Below, in pieces: positions 9,868-20,409 of a stretch of 64,000 nucleotides of DNA. Each line of letters begins with the position of its first letter. The first letter of the stretch is position 1. A program made the translations under genes and the position numbers. The notes under the pieces are model-generated. The model ran no database searches and was not told the DNA's origin. It saw only the letters and a list, made by a program, of their open reading frames with translations. Origin of the DNA: Limnanthes douglasii subsp. nivea (Eukaryota; Streptophyta; Magnoliopsida; Brassicales; Limnanthaceae); contig JAUPFV010000002.1 in assembly GCA_036936605.1 (NCBI GenBank), positions 339,762,654-339,826,653 on the forward strand, in the 5' to 3' direction.

Positions 9868-12827
9868 CTAAGGTGGGGCCTTTGAAGATGGCTCACCCTC
9901 ATCTGTTCCCTTGGTCTTGATATCGCTTTTTTCCTCAATGACCTTCTTGCCTTTGGGGTCAGCCTCTTCTTCACCCGGACTCTCTCCGGTTTCCTCCTCG
10001 TCACAAGATGAGGATATATCAGTATACCCTTCATCAACCATGGTCCAATATGGGAGATCATCGTCATCCACGTAACGCCATAAGTCCCCAAGTCTCCTCT
10101 TCGGGAACTTCTCGTGAAATAGGAGGACCATGTCGGACTTCACCTTTTCAATCAATAATTCCTCACTCCGTATCATCTCCCTGGCATAAGCATTGATTTT
10201 GGCATTGATCATAGCTTCTTGATCCTTCACCAAAGCATTTTTCTCCTCAACAGCCTGAGTCACTGCATTCTCTAAAGCAAGTTTGTCAGTGGTCAGGTTG
10301 GTGACAATCTTCTCCTTTGCTGCAGTTTCTCCCCTTGATACTGCCAAGTCTTTCTCCAATCCGGACAGCTTAGCCTGGAGATCTTTCACAGTCTTTTCTA
10401 AAGAAGCAACTTTTGTGTTGCTTTTCTCTTGATTTTCCTTTAGCTGTTCGTTTGACTCCTTGAGCAAGTCAACCTTAGTAGTGGCAGTCCTGAGTTTTTC
10501 GGACAGTGACTCCTTCTCAGACTTAAGTTCTTTGATGGACTCTGCCTGACTCCGGACTTGCCTTTCCAGGGTAAGTACGGGTTGTACGTTGCTCAGGAGG
10601 GAATGAGCTATAACGTCTCTCTCGCTGGAAACCAAGAAAGTCTTACCGTTGAAGTTTACTGTGTTGGAGCTGCTTGGGGGAACATATGGCCCAGCAAACT
10701 CATCTCTTGACAGACCAAGAAAGTAATCACCTAGAGGACCCAGGCCGGTGACATCCACTTCGTCCATATTGATCTCTCCCCTTTCAATCTCATCAGTATG
10801 GAGTTCCCTTGGAATCCCTTCGTTAAGATTCTCTGGGATCTCTTCAGCCAACGTTGGATCAATAGGGAAAGTGGGCTCCGGGTCCCGGGGAGCAAACTCT
10901 TCTTCTTGAGAAATCTTCTTCTTTTTGGCCTCCCTATCAACACTGTCACTCGTTTGCTTGCGAGTTCGTTTGGAGGCCCTTGAAGGTTTTGAGGGAGTCT
11001 CTCCGTGTTTCTTACTTTCTACTTCTACCACCTGAAGAAGGTTTGCATCAACTTGGGCCGGGACTGGCACCTCTGTGTCAGTTGGAGCCTTTTTCTCCGT
11101 ATCCGTTGCTATTTTCCTCCCTTTCTTCTTTTGGCCCTTCATCTTACTTGGGGCTTTGGCCCGGAGAGGAAGGAAAAGGGTCCCATCTAGCTCATAAGAC
11201 CTTCTCAGCACTATGTCATCATCAGGAGGGGTGGAGAACTCCTCCCATGTTAAATCCCTTCGACCTGTGTTGTTCCACAGGTGAGATCTCGCCAAGTTCC
11301 CCGAAGTGAAAGCCTTGTGAAACCGGTTCTCCCAGTTCTCTGCGGCCCATATATTTATCTTGCCACAGGTGTCCTGTCCGGCTTTCAGATAGTCTCCGAA
11401 CTCTTTTGGCAGTTCTAATAAAACAAAAGAATAACTAGTTAGTGAAAGCTTAAAGAAGGGAAGATACGAACAGGAACTTAAGGAAAGAACTTACGATCGC
11501 TTCTCCATCTACTTCGAAGAAGGCTAGGATTCTCCCCAACCTTAATCTTCTTACCATTCTCCCATGAGCCACTTATAAACAAGAACTGGCTCCTCCATTT
11601 ATTCTCCGACTCCAGGAGATCATCGACGTCTTTCAGATTGTTCCCCATATTAAAATGATAAAAAGGGAACTGGTGGTGCTTGCACAGATTAGCCACAGCA
11701 GCAAACTCTTCCATGGGAAGAGGGATTCCGGACAGCCTAGACGCCATAATGCATGACATCAAGGTGTACCATCCGTTGGGGCTCAGCTGCGATGGACATA
11801 GCTTGACTAAATGGAAATAGCGCACTATCTCCGGATCCAATGGGAACCTGAGTCCCCAATTGAACAGCTCCGTAAAAAAGACAATCTCGTTTCTCTTGCA
11901 ATCCATCGGGGTCTCCGGATCGATGGGAATTCGGATCTTTACGTTTTCAGGGATCCCCCACTTAGTGCGAAGACGTCCCAAGTCTCTAGTATGAATAAAC
12001 ATGTACTTGGTTTTTAACAAAGACAAAAGATACTTAAATTCTACCTTGTGAAAGCAGGGCCCAACTTTCCCTTCAAGGCTCTCCGGCAGATCCGGACGGC
12101 TCAGGTACAAGTCCTCTTTGCCTTTCTTGGCAACAACTATAGCAGTTTCAGCTTGTCCGGAAGACTCGGACTCAAACCTGACCTCCTCAGTGGAGTCTTT
12201 CATCCTCTCCTCCATTACTGTTGGGGGAGCTTCTGCAGAAACAGCCCGGGGAGGAATGAAGCTTGGCATAGCTGATCCTCCGGACTGGCGGCTCGTTGTA
12301 TGTTTCTGAGTTCTCACCTCAGTTTGAGCTTCTGAGGTCGAAGTTTCCTTAGGAGGTAGTGGAGTGCTAGCCTCCGGACCAACCGGCCTCTCCCGGAGGG
12401 TCCTAACAGTTGTCCCGGACCCTGACTCACTGGTATTTTTTGAGGATAGTCCCTTAACCAGTCTACTTGGTCTTTTCATGATCAGCTTGTCTGGAGAATG
12501 ATCGGAGTCGGACCCCATAGCAATAAAAGTGGTTTTCTTCCTAACACTTGTAACAGCGACCCCCGGTTCGACAGTGGGGATTGACTCTTGGACTGATGAG
12601 CCAGAAACTATTGGGGAGAGTGTTGATTGAAAGAGTTTTCTAGGTTTCATACCTTTCGAAGACGACGAACCTCTATCAGATTCTTCGATTGAAGGGGCTG
12701 GATTTTCAGCAGGCGACGCTGGAAGCCCTGCTGCAAGTCTCTTCTCTTTTTCAACCCTTTGAGCTTTCTCTAGTTCTGAAAGATTGAGCCAGCCACCCTT
12801 GATTAGAGTTGTTCTTGCTGTGAACAT
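9868..12827 (-). CDS. Antisense gene of element A: two-exon PF04195-like / coiled-coil protein (959 aa)
   Basis: Minus-strand gene with exon 1 at 12827-11495 and exon 2 at 11414-9868; joining them (1333 + 1547 nt) keeps the frame to a TGA/TAA-type stop at 9868 with no internal stop. The ATG at 12827 (MFTARTTLIKGGWLNLSE) is chosen because element B starts identically at 53379 and a TATA box lies about 94 bp upstream; the open frame to 12980 would overlap that TATA. Residues 1-45 are conserved, 45-250 Ser/Pro-rich, about 260-395 match the plant 'transposase (putative), gypsy type' family (RTKWGIPENVKIRIPIDPE, WGLRFPLDPEIVRYFH, LCPSQLSPNGW). Exon 2 has Lys-rich, NLS-like tracts (KMKGQKKKGRK, REAKKKK), a long heptad-rich coiled coil at about 725-885 and an acidic Glu/Asp tail. 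The function is unknown. Antisense ORFs at this place are known from Tat elements. It is intact here although gag-pol is not. Confidence 0.85.
11415..11494 (-). other. Intron of the antisense gene, element A (80 bp)
   Basis: On the minus strand the donor is GATC|GTAAGT (intron starts 11494) and the acceptor TTTTGTTTTATTAG|AACTG (intron ends 11415), with a T-rich 3' part. Phase 1. The same position is split in B (52019-51952, 68 bp, donor GTAATA) and C (61946-61867, 80 bp, donor GTAAGG), while the intron sequences themselves differ. Protein is continuous only when it is removed: RWRSD + QLPKEF. Confidence 0.85.
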
Positions 12828-12920
12828 AAAACTACTAAGAGAAGTTTGAAGTTTTAGAGAGATGAAGTTTTGAGTGAAATGGCAAAGTAAAAGTGAAAAT
12901 GAGACTGTGAAAGACAAATG

Positions 12921-13101
12921 GAATTTATAGTAAATGTAAAGAAGAGTTTGATTCCTAGGAGAATCCGAAAAGTTGGGCAATGATTAAAAACGGCGCTGAC
13001 GTCATCAATATCATTTAAAGAAGTAACTTGTTCGAGAAAGTGGTGCAACTTTCAAGGTGAGAAAACGGCTAAAAGTAACCAACCAGAGGGTGACACGTGT
13101 C
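12921..13101 (-). promoter_or_regulatory. Putative promoter of the antisense gene, element A
   Basis: Reading on the minus strand: CTATAAATTC at 12930-12921 as TATA box, about 94 bp before the ATG at 12827. Upstream of it are the palindrome TGACGTCA (12997-13004; CRE/as-1-like bZIP site) and GACACGTGTC (13092-13101; perfect palindromic G-box/ABRE core). TATA is kept in B (53470-53479); the G-box is kept in B (53644-53653) and C (62805-62814); the TGACGTCA is TGATGTCA in B and C. The same sites also sit about 160-260 bp upstream of the 3' LTR, so they could act on either strand. Confidence 0.6.
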
Positions 13102-13243
13102 CCACTACCTCTGGCAAAGAACCGTTTGGAATTCGTAACGGTTGAACTGTCCGGGCCTATCTCAATTCTCTTCGAATTGGAAAACCACTTCTTCAATCGG
13201 ACTGTTTTTCAGTTCTTTAACAAGGACACTTGTTCAAATACCT

Positions 13244-13253
13244 AAAAAAGGGG
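13244..13253 (+). other. Polypurine tract of element A
   Basis: AAAAAAGGGG, four bases before the 3' LTR. Equivalent tracts occur at 62967-62975 in C and 63434-63443 in B. It would prime plus-strand synthesis. Confidence 0.65.
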
Positions 13254-13257
13254 CTCC

Positions 13258-13760
13258 TGATGAGTCCGAATTCGAAGAACTCCCCGGAACGGTAGTCCAA
13301 AGTAAATCACCCCGTAAATTCGAACAGACACCATGACTTCAATTCGGACAGCACTGATTGAACCGGACAGATGATCTTGAACACTGCAAACATAAGGCAG
13401 TTCGAACTATGACTAAAGTACTAAAAAATCTAATCACTATCTGACTAAGCTACCTGTACATCTGCTTAAAACTCATGGGTCTTTAAACATGACACAGGTC
13501 CATTAAACTTGACCCGAAAGCCCATAAGGGCCCAAATTTCACACTATAAATGCCCAACCACCAGCATTAACTATGGGTAAGAAAAATTAACTGCTGCCAG
13601 GCTGCTTAATTCTCTCTCCACCCTTGAAACACTTTGAAACACCCTGAAATATCTTAAAACACCCTTAAACACCACCACACCACCGTGAAACACCCTTACG
13701 CCGCCTTAAAACTCCACTCAAAATTACTAGCCTACCCTCAGGCTACTTTTATCCACACCA
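13258..13760 (+). repeat. 3' LTR of element A
   Basis: 503 bp, nearly identical to 3195-3697, followed directly by the TTGTT target duplication (13761-13765). TATA-like sequence at 13545-13550. Confidence 0.95.
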
Positions 13761-13765
13761 TTGTT

Positions 13766-16700
13766 AATATATCTTTTTATTATAATAGGTAAAATCGTAC
13801 TCGTAGAAAGTATATTAATTTGGTGGAGGAAACTTATAGTTTTTTTATTTCAACTTTTCTATAACGGGTTACGGTTGAATATTGATATTTGATATAGTAT
13901 TTTGGTTTGTGCATCACCCTAATAAGGATAATTTGAAAAAACACTCTACGGTGAAAATGATTTGGATAGACAATCTCCCACAAAGAAGATTGTAATAGAA
14001 AATAAATGTGAAGAAAATGATGTAGAAAAATGTTTTTCAAATATAAAATTACATAGAAAATCGAAAGACCAAGGTAAAGAGAAAATGTTCATTCTTCTTT
14101 CGGATGCCATGAAGGCCGAAACTAAGGCACAAATGTTTTGTAAAACTATTATAATGAGAGTTTGTGGCTTAAACTAGAAAATCAAACACTGTCCTAATAT
14201 TGTTGAAAAGGTGGCCAAGGATAAAAACATTGATATATCGTTGATTGAACGACGAAAAACTTTGGCAACAGAGGTAACGTTTAAGATAGTATTATCACTA
14301 CCACTTAAGACAATTTAATTTGAAAAAAATGATGTGGCATACCCATGACTCTTATAGGTGAGCATCGAAGTACTATTGTTGTTGTTTCTTCTCCATTTGT
14401 ACCTTCTGTTATCTTAAATAATATTATTGAGTCAAGTGTTTAAAAGTCTTCATCTTTTCCAACTTCTCTTCCAAAATGTATTTTGCTATCAAATATATAA
14501 GTTTTGATGTGAAGATGTGGTTGGTCCAGACATGCTAACCATCAGTGTCTTCTCTCATTGTTTTTTAAAATAAGTTGTTATATATGAAAGTTATATGCAA
14601 AAAAAGAGTCACTGATTTTAATACGAAATATAAAGAGACTTTACTAGAGGTTCAACAGAAGCCTTGCTTAAAGATATGAGACTTAGAACAATTATTGAAG
14701 CTAAGAGGAAAGGTAAGTGAGATCGTGACAAATATTTTAATTATAACTTACGACAAGATAATGCAAAATATATTCTTAAGGTTATAAGCTCTCTATTTAT
14801 GAAATTATATTTCTTGATAATAATGAAATTGATGTTGAAGTTTCTAAGACAATTGGTGGTGTTATAAATGATCTCGCAGACTTGATAGTTACTTCGGTAG
14901 TTAATTCAATTAACCAAGAGGTCAGCGTAGAGTATGATGTTGTTGTTACTACTGAATCTTTTGTTAACTACATGGATCCATAAAATTCTATCTTTGTTGT
15001 TGATAATCCTTCAAAGTCTGTTGAAACCGTTTTATAAGTACCTGTTGTTGCAGGTACAAATGTGAATGATGTCATGGTTGTGGATCCAATCAATGAGTTA
15101 TCCAACATAAGTGCTTTTTCGAGTAAGGCTACTACTACAAAATTATATTCGTTTTCTACGGAACAAATTCATGATATAAGGACTCAATTTGATGCTTTAG
15201 TCAACCAGAGGAAGCTTCCTACCCATCTTTGACTTGGCTAAAAACGTTGAGTTTAGGATCTAAGGCAGCTTAAAATCTCCTTTTCCCCCATTTTCCTTAT
15301 TTATGATTTTTTTTCTATATATAACATGTGACGCTCACATGGAAACCTTAATGGTTTGACAACTTCATCAATCCAATGTTTATCCAAGAACTTGTATATA
15401 TGATATCCATGCAATTTTTGATGTTGTAACTGAAGTTTTACAAGAAAATTATTAAATAAAGGTATTTTTTTAGGCTAAGATTAAAAGGATAACTGAGGGC
15501 AGAACTTGAAAGTTCATATGAGAATGTGACCCTTTTGAGGCTTGAACTATAATCCAAGAAGCAAAGGCCATACTTAATGAAACACTGAAAAACAAATCAT
15601 TTACTTTGTTTCAGTTAAAGAGTGCATTGTTTCACACCAATGAAAATCTCTTGACTAGTTACGAGTGTAGTGACAAATCAGTTAAATCACGTTCTTTATC
15701 GAGGTTTACGAGAGGAAGTGACTATATTTGTGATATTCTTAAAGAGATTGCAAACTAGGTAAATATTGACCAATTAACAACTAGGTTTCCAAATTAGTCT
15801 GAATGAAGTTTTGTTAAGAAATATATCACTACGACTAGTAATTTAAAGTTGTTTATTCTGATAAGAAAATAGAAATTTGGGACCAAAATGTAAATAAATA
15901 AAATCTTGTATGATAAATTATATAGTTAGACGACATATTTAGAGCTTTATGAATATGTGAAAGACTAATGTGAAATTATCCCATTTATGTAACCGATTAT
16001 GTTATGTTTAAGTTTGTGCGCCTATATATATTAGTCAGGGCTAAAATGAAAAAGGATTCTGAAATTTGAGATAATCTACTTTCACTTATTGACTTTCTCT
16101 CTCTAGAAATTACTTTTCCCAAAATCTCTCTACTTCTCTTTACTTACTCGATTTTACTTTGCAAACCATAAATAATACTCACCATATTTTAAGATTGATT
16201 GTGTCTAAACAACTGATATTGTGGCTAAAAGTGTCCCAACCGAGATGTACTTGCTTCTAAAAACAAAATTTAGACTCAAAAATTTATTGTTTTTTATGTA
16301 ATGTTGAAAGCATGTTAATGTATATTTTGGATGTACTTTTGTATTAAGACTGTTATTCTGTTTTCGAGTAATCTTTTGTTATAATTGTATTTAATGGATC
16401 CTTGTGCTTTTGCTACATACTTGATATTTTTTGTTTATTCTATATATTGATCAATCTCAATAGGTCGAGACTTTGTTGTTGAAAGTCGTGTTCTTTTTTG
16501 TGGTTTTCCAAGAATTTTCTAGTCATATTAAGAGTGCAAGACTCTCATTAGAGGGTTTCCTTTTTTCTTAAAGCTATTGAATGGTGTTTTTCTTTCTAAG
16601 TACGAATGTTTATTCATTTGAGACTTTTTATTATTATTACAGACTTTATGAAGTAATTATTTTTTCTGATGAAGTACGTTATTATCTTAGTATTGCTTTA

Positions 16701-17070
16701 TGATTGTCTAAGCCTTTATTTTTAATTTTTTATAAACTTTAATAATTCATTTGGTGTTCCAGGTCGAATTCATATTTTTATCATGTTGAAATTTTGTTCT
16801 TAGAAGTATGATTTATCTTGAAAATATGACATAAAAGTTATCTTTTGGCAATAATGTTTTTTTTATTAATGTTGAATGCCTCTTTCACTCCTTTTCACGC
16901 CACCTAGGTAGAAAAGAGTACACCCCCGTGGTTTCATGAATACGATTTACAAGTAGTAATAAGTTACAAACTTGAGTCTTAATGACTATGATATAGTTTC
17001 AAGTGCACTTTATTTTGGTGTTTCCAAACTTGGTTTTCTTCTTCATCCAATAGCATGTAATTTTCTTGCT
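13766..17070. other. AT-rich flank with degenerate coding remnant
   Basis: No intact gene. Between about 13962 and 15780 (+) several stretches look like decayed coding sequence: an open frame 13962-14177, a protein-like run at about 14850-15230 broken by single stops, and a further one at about 15490-15680. I do not recognise the family; a transposon-encoded protein is the likeliest source. About 15780-17070 is AT-rich with nothing I can name. Confidence 0.4.
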
Positions 17071-18625
17071 TCACTTTGGCTTCAACAAGTGAAAGGACCC
17101 TCCCGAGATCAATTTGTCAAGACTTTTATTTCTCACGCCAAGGAAAACTTTTAATAGAACCTTGTCTATTGATTCAAAAATCTGGAACCGTAAATTAGAA
17201 TTATATGTATTCCTCATTAATGAGTTTGAATATTCTAACAAAAAATGAACGTTGAATTTTCGTTCTTTAATTAGATCTAGCTCAGATTTTAGGCTTGTGA
17301 AGTACTTGTTCATCATTCGATGCAATCCTGTGATATGCCATACATATTTATATTGGTAGTAGTGCTTCAATCCTGCATACCATGGAAAACAATGTTTCTT
17401 TTGTTGCGCTTCTAGGTATGGTATTGTATGACTATAAGACCTCTTGTAAGAACTTCGGTCAGGTTCCTCCTGCTCCCTCCGATACCTTCTCGATGCTTAT
17501 GTCATTGCAATGTTAGTCACTTCAACTTGCTCATTGGTTTGAGGATGAAAAATAGAAAACAATATTTACTCCATGCCCTCCCGATGCGAGTTTGTCGTTT
17601 TTAGAATTGGGTTTCATTATCTGTAGTAATGACCCTTTGAATTCCAAACTTGTAGTATATATTTACTTTTAAGAAAGGTATTACCTCTTTTGTTATTATG
17701 TTTACAAATTGGTTGTGCTTTTATCCACTTTGAGAAGTAATGTACGATATCCAATATAAACTTTCTTGCGCATGAAGTTATTGTTAAAGGTCCCCAAATA
17801 TCCAAAACCTATCTATCGAATGATATTTCTTCGATTATTATTCCACCAGTACTTATAGGACTTGTATAAAATTGGCGAATTGATCGCATGTGTCACATTG
17901 TTTTAGGATTTTTCTTCACATCCTTCAATATTGTTGGCTAATAATAGCCTTAGAGGAGGATTGTTTTTGTAAAGTGTCTTATATCCACAATGGCACTTCA
18001 TTTTCCATCATGTAGTTCTTCTGTAATGAAGTTTCTTCGTTTGTACCTCAAAACTTGATTAGTAGCTTAGTTAGACATCTCTTGTACAATGTGTCTGAAG
18101 TCCATACGAATATTATTGACTTCATCTTTATTTTTCTTTCTTATATTTTATCTTTGTTGAGTATAAATTCAATAAGGTATTTCTTTATTGGTGCTCTCAA
18201 ATTTTCTTCTTATTCTTCTCATTATATTACCATTACTCATGTTGACGTAAATATCCAAAGAAAGCGGTTGGGTAATATAATATATAGGATTTTCCTGAAG
18301 GATTATTCAAGGGGCCAAAGATGTGTAGCTCGAATATATGAGTGCATCACTTGTTGAATTTTCAAATCCAATGACTTGCTTGAATTCCAATTGGTCGAAC
18401 TGAGCAACTAGTCGATGTAGTTATTTCCAGTACTTAATTACATTCTTCTTTTTTGCTTCAGCTTGACCTGATGTTTGGTTGACGAATAATTTAGAGTCGG
18501 TGAGGAGATATACTTTTCTAGATCTATAGATCTTTGCTAAGTGAATTCCTACGTCACCGGTTTTGATCTCAGTTTCATTATTGGATGTTGGAAATCCAAA
18601 TTTGATTGATTGATTTACGATATCT
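17071..18625 (-). mobile_element. Relic of a Tat-type Ty3/gypsy pol (minus strand)
   Basis: Heavily mutated pol fragments in the expected order on the minus strand. About 18625-18421: second RNase H (FPTSNNE, LLTDSKLFVNQTSGQAEAKK). About 18060-17880: integrase zinc-finger region (LLLANN around the family's YYWP motif, decayed). 17805-17617: integrase core (DIWGPL with first catalytic Asp, YFSKWIKAQPI). About 17565-17530: HPQTNEQVEVTN around the catalytic Glu. 17370-17071: C-terminal part (ELDLIKERKFNVH aligned to LDLIEERRVKAH of element A). Many frameshifts and stops; no LTRs found. Older than A-C. Confidence 0.75.
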
Positions 18626-19849
18626 ACTTTTGAAATATATGAGTTGTACACCTGCTCCCAAGCCTTGATGTTTTTCAAAATATTAAAACAAGTTTCAATG
18701 AAACACATTATAAAACTAGTACAAAACTCCTTCCGAAAAGATAAAGGCAAATTTGAATGGAAGAAATTATAAAAAATGGTATAAAAGTGCTTGCGAAAAC
18801 ATAAAAACAAGTTCAAATGGAATGACTGACAAAAACTAGTAGAAAAATACTTTCGAAAAAACCCAAAATAGAAGAAAAAATATTAGTTCCTAATTCGTTA
18901 TATTTAACGTGTTTAAAAAGGCAAAAAAAATACTTAACTAGATAAGACCATAAAATTTGATTCTCTGTGTTACTCACTTTCTTCACGATAAACAAGTTTT
19001 TAGCATCATCATGAACAATTTTATTTTTATTGTTGACCGGTCATTCAAATTTTATATTTTATACTGGTTTCTCAAATGTTATCATATCATATGCTCGTAA
19101 TTATTGTTGTTGTTGTTATTGCAGAGCTGGTATATGGATTTCTTCTCCTCCTACAAGTTGCATCTTTTTTATATTTTATTGTTATGGAGATGGTAGAGGT
19201 ACTTGAACTTCTTGTTGTTGTGGTACATGTTACAGCTATTGAGGATCTTTTTGTTGCGAAGTTGGTATAAGTTTTTATGTTTAAACTACTTATCATTATA
19301 GATCTTTAGGATCTTCCCGTTGTTAAAGTTGTTGAGTTTTTTCTACTTTAGTTTTTGTTATTATGGAAATGAAGAATTATCATTTTCTTCATCTTGTACC
19401 TCTTGCACATGAAATCTTTTATTTTAATTTACAATCATTGTTTCCTTCATATTTTTTCTTGCATCTTATGTTATCAACCGATTGTTTGTAACATAGGAAA
19501 TGTAAGAGTTATACTCTGATTCTACCATATCACTTCACATTTTGTTATTTTATTGATATATTATTTGATAAATTTAAATGACTTAAATCATTTTTACCAT
19601 TTTAATATGCAGAATATATATTGTTCTTTACAACCTATAGAGTGACATTTGTTGCTTTCTAACATTAATAGTTAATGTTACTATGTTGGATAATGTTATA
19701 GTAGATGTTTGAATCACACCCATCTTTAAATTTATTTTTATTAAATAACCTCAATTAGAATTGATTTAATCTTTAGATGTGGAATATAAATAATTACACA
19801 ATTTAGATAGTATCATTCTTTTATCGTTATTATTAAACTGTTGATGCAC
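18626..19849. other. AT-rich non-coding stretch
   Basis: No gene seen. About 19085-19340 is a GTT/CTT-rich low-complexity region, which explains the short open frames there. The rest is AT-rich and stop-filled. Confidence 0.5.
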
Positions 19850-20409
19850 TGAATCTTTTAGTAAATCATCGATATGTAGAGTATTTTAGTGAATTGATGA
19901 TTTGGTGAATTTTTTTAGCGAACCATTGTATCGACTAATCTGTTGAATCTCTTTAGTAAGTCACTATATCTTATGCTTCTAAATGAAGATCCATATCGAA
20001 GACGTGTTTTTATTTAGGTCTTCTAACCAATAGTACGTTAGAAAATTGTATGTAAGTGAAAGTGGAGAGATTACAATTTAGTTGTTCTATTATTCGAAAT
20101 TAGGTTCTTAACTTAATCCCAATTGCAATCAAATCCCTAAGTTTTGTTATTGTAATAAGAGAGCATAACCTGATTAATTATTTATTCATAAATTAGTCCA
20201 AAAAAATTATATTTAAATTGAAGTGTCAACATTAAGGTTTATATTTCACAAAACCTAAATTTAACCTTGTATCCACAAAATTACCTCCACAAATAGTTTT
20301 CCTCTAGTGGTCCAATTTGTATTTATTTTATTTATCCAATTACTTATTAATTCGGTCATCTATCAACAAAATCAACATTAAAAATATGACGATCCGTACA
20401 TTTCTAACA
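19850..20409 (-). repeat. Left LTR (3' LTR) of the degenerate copia element
   Basis: Direct repeat partner of 22500-23022; left edge approximate, right edge at ...TTTCTAACA. Confidence 0.5.

Larger units (their letters stand above)
3195..13760 (+). mobile_element. Element A: near-intact Tat/Retand-type Ty3/gypsy LTR retrotransposon with antisense gene
   Basis: A complete LTR retrotransposon bounded by two 503-bp LTRs and by the 5-bp target duplication TTGTT (3190-3194 and 13761-13765). Order on the plus strand is LTR, primer-binding site, gag, protease, reverse transcriptase, RNase H, second RNase H, integrase, then a convergent gene on the minus strand, then polypurine tract and LTR. Two RNase H domains and an extra antisense ORF between pol and the 3' LTR are known hallmarks of the plant Tat group (Retand, Ogre relatives). 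The LTRs differ at about three sites by hand comparison (3403, 3590, and 3326-3400 region), about 0.6 percent, so the insertion is recent. gag-pol is in one frame but carries two private nonsense codons (5667 and 7203), so this copy probably cannot make a full polyprotein itself. Confidence 0.95.

Noticed and set aside
12827..12980. Upstream extension of antisense exon 1 by 51 residues
   Set aside because: It runs over the TATA box and is not matched in element B, whose homology starts at MFTAR.
19076..19296. Short open frames on both strands
   Set aside because: Caused by GTT/CTT low-complexity sequence.
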